DNA from: Bacillus sp. A301a_S52
GTDB taxonomy: Bacteria; Bacillota; Bacilli; Bacillales; Salisediminibacteriaceae
DNA length: 64,000 nucleotides
Assembly: GCA_024701455.1 (NCBI GenBank)
Contig: JABXYP010000001.1
Coordinates: 3,476,001 to 3,540,000, forward strand
Direction of reading: 5' to 3'
Shown piece after piece: positions 41,380 through 53,562 of the stretch (its first letter is position 1; every line of letters starts with the position of its first letter). The notes below the pieces were generated by a model. It saw only the letters and a list, made by a program, of their open reading frames with translations. It had not been told where the DNA came from and did not search any database. A program made the position numbers and the translations under genes.

Positions 41380-42150
41380 ATGAAAAGACTGACACTTTTA
41401 AGCTTTACTGCAATTATCCTTACAACTTTAACAGCATGCAAGGAATTAACTTTGGAGGAAGTCTTAGCTGAATCACTTTCAGCTACCGAATCCTTACAAT
41501 CGTTTCAGACGACTATTGACGTTTCCAAAGGGCTCATTATGGAAGATCAACACGATATGTCCTTAACACATACCCAGACATCTGTGACTTATGATCCATT
41601 AACATTGGAAGTTCATTCAGAGATTGGTGGGGAAGATGGTGTTGACTATGTTACCCACTTCTCAGAGGAAGACGGTTTCTATTTTAAAGAAACAACGACT
41701 GACCAGTGGGGTAAACTTTCTGATGACCTTGTGGAAACCTTTGTTACGGCACCAGCATTTCATACGGGAGCAACAACTGAGACATTAAATTTCCTTGAAA
41801 GCCAGTTACCTCACTTGACAATGGAGGAGACCGATACGTCATATATCATTTCTTTACAGGAAGATGAATTAAACACTGATGAATTCCAAAAACACCTAGA
41901 AGAATTAGAATTTTATAATATGGAGTTAGGGGTTCTAAATGGTATTTCCGATTTAGAAGACATCACATACACGATTACAATTGATAAGGAAACGTACTAT
42001 CAAACTGATATTAATATTGAAATGAAAATGATGATTGACATTATTGAAGTCAGTCAAATGATCACAATAAGTCTTAACGATTTTAATAACATTGACCCGT
42101 TGGAAATTCCTGAAGAGATTAAAGAAAATGCCACTCACATTGATTATTAA
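41380..42150 (+). CDS. Acidic lipoprotein, DUF6612-like, paralogue 3
   Basis: A 256-residue lipoprotein, more divergent: MKRLTLLSFTAIILTTLTAC (lipobox LTAC, C20), then KELTLEEVLAES..., conserved HFSEEDGFYFKE, TDTSYIISLQ, ITIDKETYYQTDINIEM and final DFNNIDPLEIPEEI segments. The upstream 80 bases (from GAGTCTACAGTCACTATG to GCAATACAC) repeat those before gene 2 almost exactly, so promoter and gene were duplicated together. Function unknown. A terminator at 42208 closes the cluster. Confidence 0.75.
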   Translation: MKRLTLLSFTAIILTTLTACKELTLEEVLAESLSATESLQSFQTTIDVSKGLIMEDQHDMSLTHTQTSVTYDPLTLEVHSEIGGEDGVDYVTHFSEEDGFYFKETTTDQWGKLSDDLVETFVTAPAFHTGATTETLNFLESQLPHLTMEETDTSYIISLQEDELNTDEFQKHLEELEFYNMELGVLNGISDLEDITYTITIDKETYYQTDINIEMKMMIDIIEVSQMITISLNDFNNIDPLEIPEEIKENATHIDY

Positions 42151-42207
42151 TTAGCACTGTACCTATTGTGAGGTTACTCCTGCTTATCGTAATTCAATAT
42201 AGCTAAA

Positions 42208-42237
42208 AGGCCCTGTTGTAAGTATACAACAGGGCCT
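42208..42237. terminator. Bidirectional terminator between lipoprotein 3 and gapN
   Basis: Perfect 13-bp stem AGGCCCTGTTGTA / TACAACAGGGCCT with a 4-base loop; T4 follows on the minus strand, serving gapN best. Confidence 0.85.
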
Positions 42238-42262
42238 GTCTAATATTTCAATATGAGCAAGA

Positions 42263-43708
42263 TTATAAATTTAAAACTAATACTTTATCACGGAGCATAG
42301 AATCAATGCTTCGCCCAATACCTTGAACACCTTGACCTGAATTTTTAACCCCCAGGAATGGGAAATGATCAGGACCACGAGACGTCTTACCATTCACTTG
42401 AACTGTTCCCACATTTAATTTATCGGCAATTGTAAAAGCATTCTCAAAGTTTTTAGTGAAAATACTTGCTTGTAAACCATACTGGTTACGCTTTTCTAAA
42501 TCGATAGCCTCTAGCTCATTTTCCACACGCATGATAGGAATAACTGGACCAAATTGCTCTTCCCACGCTAGCTCCATGTCCTCAGTAACATTATCTAATA
42601 CCGTTGCACCTAAAAGGTTCTCATTACGAATTCCTTCTGTAACAACGGTTGCACCTTTTTCCTTTGCATCGTCAATCAAGGACACAACAAAGTCTGCTGA
42701 TTTTTGATCGATCATAGGGGTAATGTCTGCATTTTCACTTGATTTACCTACTTTTAATGTTTCAACTTTATCTTTAATTTTACTAACTAGTTCATCAGCT
42801 ACACTATTCATAACCATCACACGTTTAATTGCCGTACAACGCTGACCTGAATAGCTTAAAGCTCCTCCAACAATTTCCTTCGCAGTTTTTTCTAAATCTG
42901 CATCTTCTAAAACAATTGCAGGATCTTTACCACCTAATTCAAGCACAACTGGAATCATTGAGGCCTGTTTAGCGATATGTTGACCAGTTCCAGTCCCTCC
43001 AGTGAAAGTAATCATATCAATAGATGGGTGTGTAACAACAAAATCTCCAATAACAGAACCTCGTCCTGTTACAACATTTAACACCCCTTTTGGTAACCCT
43101 GCTTTAACAAGTGCTTCAACCATTAATAAACCGCTGATAGCTCCTTGGGTTGCTGGCTTAAACACCACTGTATTCCCTGTAATTAAAGCTGGCGCAATTT
43201 TAGATGCTGCTAGGTTAACAGGGTAGTTAAATGGAGATATTGCAAGGACAACCCCATGAGGCACCTTTTGTACCATTGCCTTTGTTGCTTTAGAAGCACC
43301 AGGGAATGCATCTCCTTGAATAAAGCTACCGTGAGTTCGTAAGCCCTCCTCTGCTGTATGTCGAATGAGTTGCGCTGTACGCTTAACTTCACTTTTAGCC
43401 GCAGATAACGTTTTACCTACTTCTAAATGTATCTTCTCTCCAATTTCATCTGTCATTTTTTCTAACTCTTCCGCCCAGCGATGGAGAAGCTCAGAACGTT
43501 CGTGTCCTTCTGTCGCTTCCCAGTTCTCTTGAACATCAGAGGCACTTTTCACTGCTTGATCTACCTCATCTTGACTCATTGCTGGAACCGCCCCTACTAC
43601 AGCACCATCATCTGGAGACTTAATTTCTACAGTCTCTCCAGTTGTACTTTCTTTCCATTCATTATTAAAAAGGTAAGGATATACTTTCTTATCTTGTCGT
43701 AAACTCAC
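42263..43708 (-). CDS. gapN: NADP-dependent glyceraldehyde-3-phosphate dehydrogenase (non-phosphorylating)
   Basis: A 481-residue aldehyde-dehydrogenase-superfamily enzyme closest in pattern to GapN: AISPFNYPVNLAASKIAPAL, FTGGTGTGQHIAK, the base in VLELGGKDPAIVLEDADL, catalytic cysteine in YSGQRCTAIKRV, and RGPDHFPFLGVKNSGQGVQGI near the end. GapN oxidises glyceraldehyde-3-phosphate directly to 3-phosphoglycerate, making NADPH without ATP. I start at GTG 43708, which has TGGAGTGA six bases upstream; an earlier GTG at 43717 is inside that site. Another aldehyde dehydrogenase role is possible but less likely. Confidence 0.82.
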   Translation of the reverse strand: MSLRQDKKVYPYLFNNEWKESTTGETVEIKSPDDGAVVGAVPAMSQDEVDQAVKSASDVQENWEATEGHERSELLHRWAEELEKMTDEIGEKIHLEVGKTLSAAKSEVKRTAQLIRHTAEEGLRTHGSFIQGDAFPGASKATKAMVQKVPHGVVLAISPFNYPVNLAASKIAPALITGNTVVFKPATQGAISGLLMVEALVKAGLPKGVLNVVTGRGSVIGDFVVTHPSIDMITFTGGTGTGQHIAKQASMIPVVLELGGKDPAIVLEDADLEKTAKEIVGGALSYSGQRCTAIKRVMVMNSVADELVSKIKDKVETLKVGKSSENADITPMIDQKSADFVVSLIDDAKEKGATVVTEGIRNENLLGATVLDNVTEDMELAWEEQFGPVIPIMRVENELEAIDLEKRNQYGLQASIFTKNFENAFTIADKLNVGTVQVNGKTSRGPDHFPFLGVKNSGQGVQGIGRSIDSMLRDKVLVLNL

Positions 43709-43984
43709 GAAGATCACTCCATTTCTTTAAAGTATGAAAGTGTATTTACTTTCATTGTTACTTATTAAAACATGTGAAAACACTTACAAACAACCATTGT
43801 GCTCAAAATGTTTTAAAATAATCAGAAAATATCGACTTCAGAAACCTTTAAAAACATTTTTTAGAAATAAAGGGGTGAATTGTTATTATAAGGAACTTCA
43901 AAATCTTTAAATAACCCCTTGTAAAAATGATGGCAACTACCTTACATATCCTTCCCAACAATTACTTCTGTCATTGCAATAAAA
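43709..43984. other. Intergenic region, no gene seen
   Basis: AT-rich. Contains an inverted repeat AAGGGGT (43871 onward) / ACCCCTT (to 43921) around about 40 bases; purpose unclear. It should hold the gapN promoter. Confidence 0.35.
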
Positions 43985-44014
43985 ATTAAAAAAGCTTCCT
44001 TTTATAAAGGAAGC
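43985..44014 (-). terminator. Terminator of tRNA-Lys
   Basis: On the minus strand GCTTCCTTTATAAAAGGAAGC followed by TTTTTTAATTTTT, shortly after the tRNA. Confidence 0.9.
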
Positions 44015-44029
44015 ATACTCTTATAAGTA

Positions 44030-44105
44030 TGGTGAGCCATGGAGGATTCGAACCTCCGACCCTCTGATTAAAAGTCAGATGCTCTACCAGCTGAGCTAAT
44101 GGCTC
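44030..44105 (-). tRNA. tRNA-Lys (TTT)
   Basis: Minus-strand cloverleaf GAGCCATTAGCTCAG...ATGGCTCACCA with anticodon loop CTTTTAA (anticodon TTT, lysine); CCA encoded. A single gene with its own promoter and terminator. Confidence 0.95.
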
Positions 44106-44292
44106 ATAGTTATAATTCTATGATAACTGTTATCTATAACAGTTGTATTGAAAATGATTAACTGGTAATTCGTTCGTTTATTGCTCCGTATTATCGCCGT
44201 AAAAAGACAAAAATTTAGTGACAAAAAAAGTGGAAGTAGAACTCATTATTTAAAGATTTTTAATACTTATGGAATTCATTTCTGACTATATC

Positions 44293-44322
44293 ACTATACC
44301 AAAATCATATAAAAAAAGTCAA
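44293..44322 (-). promoter_or_regulatory. Likely promoter of tRNA-Lys
   Basis: TTGACT (44317-44322), 18 bases, TATAGT (44293-44298) on the minus strand, about 180 bases before the tRNA. It also lies downstream of the 52-residue membrane protein gene. Confidence 0.5.
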
Positions 44323-44500
44323 TAAGAATTCCTCTAACACATTCACTTTTATCCACTCAGCACACTCTAATTCATAATCAGTTAAATAAGCTCTTTTGCG
44401 TTCTTTTATACTAATTTTTATGTTAGTAATTGCTTTGTGCTCCTTCTCAACCAACAAACGTGCTACTTACTTTCATAATTATCAAGAGAGACTTGAATGT

Positions 44501-44659
44501 CTATATTACAAGAGCAAAGATTATTATAAAAATGCCGATCGCCACCACACTACCTGCCAGACCCACAAAAATAAACTTTCGATCTTTACGTACAACCCCT
44601 CCAATACTTATTACAACACTTGCGCAGAGCAATAAAAATACTAGCATAATACTTCCCAT
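44501..44659 (-). CDS. Small membrane protein, 52 residues
   Basis: An open frame starting MGSIMLVFLLLCASVVISIG and ending in IIIFALVI: two hydrophobic helices with GGVVRKDRKFI between. AAGGAGGG precedes the ATG by six bases, which makes it a believable gene. No family recognised. The reading frames on the opposite strand here have no support. The stretch 44323-44500 has nothing else I can name. Confidence 0.6.
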   Translation of the reverse strand: MGSIMLVFLLLCASVVISIGGVVRKDRKFIFVGLAGSVVAIGIFIIIFALVI

Positions 44660-44689
44660 ATAATCCCTCCTTAACTATTATTAAAAATA

Positions 44690-45010
44690 TACTTCATACG
44701 CTTACACTTTTTTCGGCCCTACTCTGAAAGTCCTTTTGAACGTGTCGTCGCACACGATCTAATGCCCAACAATATAGCGACAGAAGTGGAAGCGATCCGC
44801 GACAATGACGAGACAACCTATTCCTTTAGATTTAAATGAATATCTCATGTTCATCACGACCATTTCGGAATGTCTCCCTTTTTTCCTTAAATAGCTTCTC
44901 AATGTTTTTACAGAACAGTCGTAGTATATCCTCCAACAGTTTCCTGTTTTTACATCAGATATGACAACTTGGTATTTTTCTTTTTCATCAAAATGACTTA
45001 GTCCAATCAC
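44690..45010 (-). pseudogene. Remnant of an ISL3-family transposase
   Basis: The frame from 45010 reads IGLSHFDEKEKYQVVISDVK... and VIVADRFHFCRYIVG, which matches the DDE region of ISL3 transposases (IGxDEF..., VVMDM, VADRFHxxRxxxxALDRVRR). After RYIV a single-base deletion shifts the frame; in the next frame WALDRVRRHVQKDFQSRAEK follows. Both ends of the gene are missing and no IS termini were found, so this is a dead fragment beside the rrn operon. Confidence 0.8.
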
Positions 45011-45065
45011 ACATCATATATCACAAACTGTAATAACACATTATCTGAGGAAATTATATCTAAAC

Positions 45066-45100
45066 AAAAACCCGCAAAAGACTAATGCTTTCGCGGGTTT
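45066..45100 (-). terminator. Terminator of the rrn-tRNA operon
   Basis: On the minus strand AAACCCGCGAAAG / CTTTTGCGGGTTTTT, downstream of the last tRNA (Glu). Confidence 0.88.
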
Positions 45101-45164
45101 CACACTGAGTTAATAACTCACAGTTTATTTAACTAAAGGTATTGTATTAAAAATAGATAAATAA

Positions 45165-45239
45165 TGGTGACCCGTACGGGATTCGAACCCGTGTTACCGC
45201 CGTGAAAGGGCGGTGTCTTAACCACTTGACCAACGGGCC
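45165..45239 (-). tRNA. tRNA-Glu (TTC)
   Basis: GGCCCGTTGGTCAAGTGG... with anticodon loop CCTTTCA (TTC); CCA encoded. Last gene of the rrn operon. Confidence 0.95.
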
Positions 45240-45250
45240 AAACAAAAAAG

Positions 45251-45341
45251 TGGCGGAGAAGGAGGGATTTGAACCCTCGCGCCGTTTACACGACCTACAC
45301 CCTTAGCAGGGGCGCCCCTTCAGCCACTTGGGTACTTCTCC
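45251..45341 (-). tRNA. tRNA-Ser (GCT)
   Basis: Class II tRNA with long variable arm; GGAGAAGTACCCAAGTGGC..., anticodon loop CTGCTAA (GCT). Confidence 0.95.
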
Positions 45342-45345
45342 TTAA

Positions 45346-45420
45346 TGGCTCCACAGGTAGGATTCGAACCTACGACCGATCGGTTAACAGCCGATTGCTC
45401 TACCACTGAGCTACTGTGGA
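45346..45420 (-). tRNA. tRNA-Asn (GTT)
   Basis: TCCACAGTAGCTCAGTGG..., anticodon loop CTGTTAA (GTT); CCA encoded. Confidence 0.95.
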
Positions 45421-45423
45421 ATA

Positions 45424-45500
<77 letters not shown>

Positions 45501-45516
45501 ATAAAGAAAAATAAAG

Positions 45517-45590
45517 TGGAGCGGGTGAAGGGAATCGAACCCTCGTCATCAGCTTGGAAGGCTGAGGTTTTACCACTAAACTACACCCGC
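45517..45590 (-). tRNA. tRNA-Gly (TCC)
   Basis: GCGGGTGTAGTTTAGTGG..., anticodon loop CTTCCAA (TCC); CCA encoded. An 86-base gap follows upstream to tRNA-Arg with no further RNA gene. Confidence 0.95.
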
Positions 45591-45676
45591 ATAATATTGT
45601 ATATAGACTTTGTAATCATACATCTCTAATGAAGTTTATGACTGCTTATGTACTTAGTAAAATAGATAATTTAAAA

Positions 45677-45753
45677 TGGCGCGCCCGAGAGGAGTCGAAC
45701 CCCTAACCTTCTGATCCGTAGTCAGACACTCTATCCAATTGAGCTACGGGCGC
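45677..45753 (-). tRNA. tRNA-Arg (ACG)
   Basis: GCGCCCGTAGCTCAATTGG..., anticodon loop CTACGGA (ACG, normally edited to ICG). Confidence 0.95.
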
Positions 45754-45754
45754 A

Positions 45755-45829
45755 TGGAGCGGGAAACGGGATTCGAACCCGCGACCCCCACCTTGGCAAG
45801 GTGGTGCTCTACCACTGAGCTATTCCCGC
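45755..45829 (-). tRNA. tRNA-Gly (GCC)
   Basis: GCGGGAATAGCTCAGTGG..., anticodon loop TTGCCAA (GCC). One base separates it from tRNA-Arg. Confidence 0.95.
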
Positions 45830-45838
45830 ATATTAAAA

Positions 45839-45913
45839 TGGCAGGCCCAGCAGGATTCGAACCTGCGCGTCACGGAATCAAAATCCGATGCCTTACCGCT
45901 TGGCTATGGGCCT
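45839..45913 (-). tRNA. tRNA-Gln (TTG)
   Basis: AGGCCCATAGCCAAGCGG..., anticodon loop TTTTGAT region (TTG); acceptor pairs AGGCCCA/TGGGCCT. Confidence 0.95.
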
Positions 45914-45929
45914 ATAAAGATCAAATTAA

Positions 45930-46006
45930 TGGGGCGGCTGATGGGAATCGAACCCACGAATGCCGGAATCACAATCCGGTGCGTTAACCACTTCGCCACA
46001 GCCGCC
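45930..46006 (-). tRNA. tRNA-His (GTG)
   Basis: GGCGGCTGTGGCGAAGTGG..., anticodon GTG; the extra 5' G (position -1) opposite C73 typical of tRNA-His is included. Confidence 0.95.
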
Positions 46007-46015
46007 ATAAAATGA

Positions 46016-46089
46016 TGGCAGGGGTAGTAGGAATCGAACCCACATCAAAGGTTTTGGAGACCTTCGTTTTACCATTAAACTATACCCCT
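46016..46089 (-). tRNA. tRNA-Trp (CCA)
   Basis: AGGGGTATAGTTTAATGG..., anticodon loop TCTCCAAAA region (CCA). Confidence 0.95.
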
Positions 46090-46093
46090 ATTA

Positions 46094-46178
46094 TGGTGGA
46101 GGGGGAGAGATTCGAACTCCCGAACCCGTAGGGAGCGGATTTACAGTCCGCCGCGTTTAGCCACTTCGCTACCCCTCC
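46094..46178 (-). tRNA. tRNA-Tyr (GTA)
   Basis: Class II tRNA with long variable arm; GGAGGGGTAGCGAAGTGG..., anticodon loop CTGTAAA (GTA). Confidence 0.95.
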
Positions 46179-46183
46179 AAATT

Positions 46184-46549
46184 TTCTTGTCGATAAGCTA
46201 CGAATTTCTTCGTCAGCTTCGTTCTATCATTCCTTCACGTATACTAAATACGCTCTGTCATTCTTTCTCTCGCTTCCTTGACCTTCTTGCTTCTCGCCAA
46301 GAAAATAGTGATAAGCTACGATTTTTTTCGTCAGCTTCGTTCTATCATTCCTTCACGTATACTAAATACGTTCTGTCACTCTTTCTTTCGTTTCCTTGAC
46401 CTTCTTGCTTCTCGTCAAGAAAATAGTGATAAGCTACGATTTTTTTCGTCAGCTTCGTTCTATCATTCCTTCACGTATACTAAATACGTTCTGTCATTCT
46501 TTCTTTCGTTCGTTTCCTTGACCTTCTTGCTTCTCGTCAAGAAATATGA
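46184..46549 (-). repeat. Three tandem 118-bp repeats inside the tRNA cluster
   Basis: The unit GATAAGCTACGA...TCTTGCTTCTCGTCAAG begins at 46192, 46310 and 46428 (period 118 bp; the third has a 4-base CGTT insertion). Units are more than 90 percent identical by eye. In the rrn transcript (minus strand) each can fold into three hairpins: CTTGAC/GTCAAG, ACGTAT/ATACGT and AAGCTGACGA/TCGTAGCTT. Lies between tRNA-Asp and tRNA-Tyr where neighbouring spacers are only a few bases. Reading frames through it are an effect of the period and not genes. Confidence 0.9.
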
Positions 46550-46583
46550 GCTTATATAAATTTCGTACTCAAACGTTTTAAAA

Positions 46584-46659
46584 TGGCGGTCCCGACGGGA
46601 ATCGAACCCGCGATCTCCTGCGTGACAGGCAGGCATGTTAACCGCTACACCACGGGACC
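46584..46659 (-). tRNA. tRNA-Asp (GTC)
   Basis: GGTCCCGTGGTGTAGCGG..., anticodon loop CTGTCAC (GTC); CCA encoded. Confidence 0.95.
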
Positions 46660-46663
46660 ATTA

Positions 46664-46756
46664 TGGCGGAGGAAGAGGGATTCGAACCCCCGCGGGCCGT
46701 GAAGCCCCTGTCGGTTTTCAAGACCGATCCCTTCAGCCAGACTTGGGTATTCCTCC
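46664..46756 (-). tRNA. tRNA-Ser (TGA)
   Basis: Class II tRNA; GGAGGAATACCCAAGTCTGG..., anticodon loop CTTGAAA (TGA). Confidence 0.95.
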
Positions 46757-46765
46757 GAATTTTTA

Positions 46766-46842
46766 TGGTAGCGGCGGAGGGGATCGAACCCCCGACCTCA
46801 CGGGTATGAACCGTACGCTCTAGCCAGCTGAGCTACACCGCC
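46766..46842 (-). tRNA. tRNA-Met (CAT), elongator type
   Basis: GGCGGTGTAGCTCAGCTGG..., anticodon loop TTCATAC (CAT). A G-C first pair argues for the elongator tRNA-Met, not the initiator. Confidence 0.92.
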
Positions 46843-46868
46843 ACAATTTAGCAAATTATTAATATTAA

Positions 46869-46944
46869 TGGTGGAGCCTAGCGGGATCGAACCGCTGACC
46901 TCCTGCGTGCAAAGCAGGCGCTCTCCCAGCTGAGCTAAGGCCCC
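46869..46944 (-). tRNA. tRNA-Ala (TGC)
   Basis: GGGGCCTTAGCTCAGCTGG..., anticodon loop TTTGCAC region (TGC). First tRNA after the 5S rRNA. Confidence 0.95.
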
Positions 46945-46989
46945 AAATAAACATTTCAAAATATGTAAATGTTTATGTTTAGATAATAT

Positions 46990-47107
46990 GCTCAGCGACG
47001 TCCTACTTTCACAGGGGGAGAGCCCCCAACTATCATCGGCGCTGGAGAGCTTAACTACCGTGTTCGGCATGGGAACGGGTGTGACCTCTCCGCGATTGTC
47101 ACTGAAC
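46990..47107 (-). rRNA. rrf: 5S ribosomal RNA
   Basis: About 118 nt with the universal CCCGTTCCCATGCCGAACAC core and the terminal helix GTTCAGT/GCTGAGC. Boundaries are estimated from that helix. Confidence 0.95.
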
Positions 47108-47123
47108 ATATCAAGGTCTTATC

Positions 47124-47162
47124 GACCTTTCAAAACTGGATAACGGGACTGATATGACATCA
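47124..47162 (-). other. Right arm of the 23S rRNA processing stem
   Basis: GACCTTTCAAAACTGGATAACG...GATATGACATCA is the inverted complement of 50360-50401 on the other side of 23S. The two arms would form a stem of about 36 bp in the precursor, the usual RNase III-type site. Confidence 0.75.
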
Positions 47163-47189
47163 TGTCTTAGAGAAAAGACGACTTGCTTT

Positions 47190-50130
<2,941 letters not shown>

Positions 50131-50508
50131 CTTTTGCGGCGGATGATCTGCGCACTTCTTCGTCAACTTCCTTCCTCACCATCCTCACGTACGTGGGTAC
50201 GTTCCGGTGCCTCGTCAGTTGTTTCCTCGAATTGCTTGATCCTCCTGGCAAAAATCTTGTTACCCGATTTTTGCTCACGCAATATTGGCGTCTTAATGGC
50301 CTTTTTCTAAGACACTCGGCTCTCTCATCGTTTGATTATATCAAGCGATTGTGAACCGGTGATGTCATTATCAGTCTTTCGTTATCCAGTTTTCAAAGGT
50401 CGATTCTTACCCAACGGGTAAGTCTTTTCTTTCTGAGAGTTTAACCTCTCAAAACTAAACAAAATAGCCAAAGCAAAGTTTTAAATAAGCTGAGCTTAAT
50501 AGCTCCTT
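50131..50508 (-). other. 16S-23S internal spacer without tRNA
   Basis: About 380 bases. No tRNA is encoded. It carries the left arm of the 23S processing stem (50360-50401) and the arm of the 16S stem (50451-50479). Confidence 0.8.
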
Positions 50509-52077
<1,569 letters not shown>

Positions 52078-52176
52078 AGTTCGATGTCTCTGACATCATG
52101 TCCAAACTTTCGTCTGGCGTTGTTGAATGTTTCCACTCAACGCTTTGTTTCTTTTGACGGGATATTTTCATATCCC

Positions 52177-52203
52177 ACTTTGCTTGGCTTTTTGTTTAGT
52201 TTT
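52177..52203 (-). other. 5' arm of the 16S rRNA processing stem
   Basis: ACTTTGCTTGGCTTTTTGTT... is the inverted complement of 50451-50479 (AAAACTAAACAAAATAGCCA...), with two single-base differences in length. The arms flank 16S and form the precursor stem. Confidence 0.75.
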
Positions 52204-52246
52204 CAAAGGTCAAAATCATGCTTTGTCGTTTTTTAGCGACTTTATA

Positions 52247-52275
52247 AATATAACATCTTCAATCCTCGAAGTCAA
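52247..52275 (-). promoter_or_regulatory. rrn promoter P2
   Basis: TTGACT (52270-52275), 17 bases, TATATT (52247-52252) on the minus strand. Confidence 0.8.
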
Positions 52276-52341
52276 TAGTTATATTTTAATTTTAAAGCCC
52301 CCAACCAATTTGTGTTTATTGGTGTCAACTCGACATAAAAT

Positions 52342-52370
52342 ATTATACTAGAATAGAAAACAAAAAGCAA
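52342..52370 (-). promoter_or_regulatory. rrn promoter P1
   Basis: TTGCTT (52365-52370), 17 bases, perfect TATAAT (52342-52347) on the minus strand; 95 bases before P2, the usual tandem arrangement. Confidence 0.75.
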
Positions 52371-52583
52371 TAGTTTTTTTATTCTCTATACTATCGCTTC
52401 ATAAGCATGTGCTTGATAAATTATAACGACCTTCACGACTGTGGTCAATAGGAATTTAAAAAGTTTCTTCTTTGAGTACCATAGCGCTAATAAATAACTC
52501 TTACTTTAATTGTGCTAATTTCATTTGAATACCCTCATACTTTGAACATCACAATTAAATATTCCACATAACAAGTAAGTAAT

Positions 52584-52690
52584 GATAAAGCTAAACTAAC
52601 AATCAGTGTGGGGGCCTTCATCCCCACTGATTGTTAGTTTAACTTATCGGACCTTTAGGGCACTTTATCCTCCCTCTATTCACATGCACT
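52584..52690 (+). repeat. Hairpin element HPE, copy H (hairpin 1 only)
   Basis: ATAAAGCTAAACTAACAATC...CACTGATTGTTAGTTTAACT: an 18-bp stem (CTAACAATCAGTG / CACTGATTGTTAG with further pairs) and GGGG/CCCC within. The right part (CGGACCTTTAGGGCAC) is a trace of hairpin 2. Confidence 0.7.
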
Positions 52691-52838
52691 TTTAAAACGA
52701 GCCATGTGAAAAACAAATCTATGAATTGTCTTTACACGTTTCGCTTGTATGATGATATTAATTCATAATCTTATATTATATAGAAGGACAAATTAAAACC
52801 TAAACCATTTTTTGAATGTAAACTAATTTAAAATATGG

Positions 52839-52868
52839 TTGACAACACAACTTAGATCAGATTATTCT
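52839..52868 (+). promoter_or_regulatory. bioY promoter
   Basis: Consensus TTGACA (52839-52844), 18 bases, TATTCT (52863-52868). The BirA operator starts directly at its 3' end. Confidence 0.65.
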
Positions 52869-52869
52869 A

Positions 52870-52898
52870 TTGTTAACTAAAATAAACTAACGTTAACA
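52870..52898 (+). promoter_or_regulatory. BirA operator (biotin box)
   Basis: TTGTTAAC, 14 bases, GTTAACA: matches the BirA box seen before biotin genes in Firmicutes. Located over the expected transcription start, so biotinyl-AMP-loaded BirA would repress bioY. Confidence 0.8.
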
Positions 52899-52916
52899 TT
52901 CGGGAGTGGTTATATC

Positions 52917-53504
52917 ATGAGATCTACCTCACAATTTCGTATTAATGATTTAACGAAAGGAGCTATGTTTATTGCACTTATGGCAATAGGAGCTAATTTA
53001 ACTGCTTTTATTACAATCGGTACAGTTCCTTTAACGTTTCAAACCGTTATTGCCATATTAGCCGGTATTTTGCTCGGTAAGAAGTTGGGCGCTCTTTCTA
53101 TAATTGGTTACATTATGGTAGGACTTATTGGAGTACCTGTATTCGCTGGCTTTACCGGTGGCTTTCAAATTCTCGCTTCTCCTACTTTAGGGTTCTTAAT
53201 TTCTTTTGTAGCCATCGCTTATGTTGCAGGAAGTGTTGTAGAAACAAGGGCTGGTCAAACAGCCACCGCTTACTTTAAAGCATCGCTCGTTGGACTTTTA
53301 GTAAACTACTTTATTGGCGTTCCTTATCTTTACTTTCATAGTAGTATCCTACTGCAATTAGAAAATATTCAGTTCACTACAATTGCTATCAGCATGGGTC
53401 CTTTCTTTGTTAAAGATTTTATTCTCGTAGTTTTTACCGCAAGTATCGCTCCAAAATTAAAAAAAGCACAAACTTTCTTCAGTTCGATGAAAGAGGCGTC
53501 ATAA
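52917..53504 (+). CDS. bioY: BioY, biotin ECF transporter substrate-binding protein
   Basis: A 195-residue, six-helix BioY (S component of the biotin ECF transporter). Family landmarks: ALMAIGANLTAFITIGTVPLTFQT near the N-terminus, AGILLGKKLGALSIIGYIMVGLIGVPVFAGF, and TLGFLISFVAIAYVAG. It binds biotin in the membrane and needs EcfAA'T, encoded elsewhere. GGGAGTGG precedes the ATG. Its position before yuiF matches yuiG of B. subtilis. A BirA box upstream indicates repression by biotin. Terminator at 53563. Confidence 0.93.
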   Translation: MRSTSQFRINDLTKGAMFIALMAIGANLTAFITIGTVPLTFQTVIAILAGILLGKKLGALSIIGYIMVGLIGVPVFAGFTGGFQILASPTLGFLISFVAIAYVAGSVVETRAGQTATAYFKASLVGLLVNYFIGVPYLYFHSSILLQLENIQFTTIAISMGPFFVKDFILVVFTASIAPKLKKAQTFFSSMKEAS

Positions 53505-53562
53505 AAAATTAAGCCATTTTTAACTCTTCATAAGATTAAAATTTTAAAAATACACACACTAA

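Noticed and set aside
44396..44663. Two plus-strand frames of 77-79 codons
   Set aside because: No ribosome sites; the minus strand here carries a better-supported 52-codon gene.
46184..46549. CRISPR array
   Set aside because: Units are contiguous 118-bp tandem copies without unique spacers, and no cas genes are near.
46187..46559. Two overlapping plus-strand frames with repeated peptide
   Set aside because: Caused by the 118-bp tandem repeat; no ribosome site, and they are antisense to the rrn transcript.
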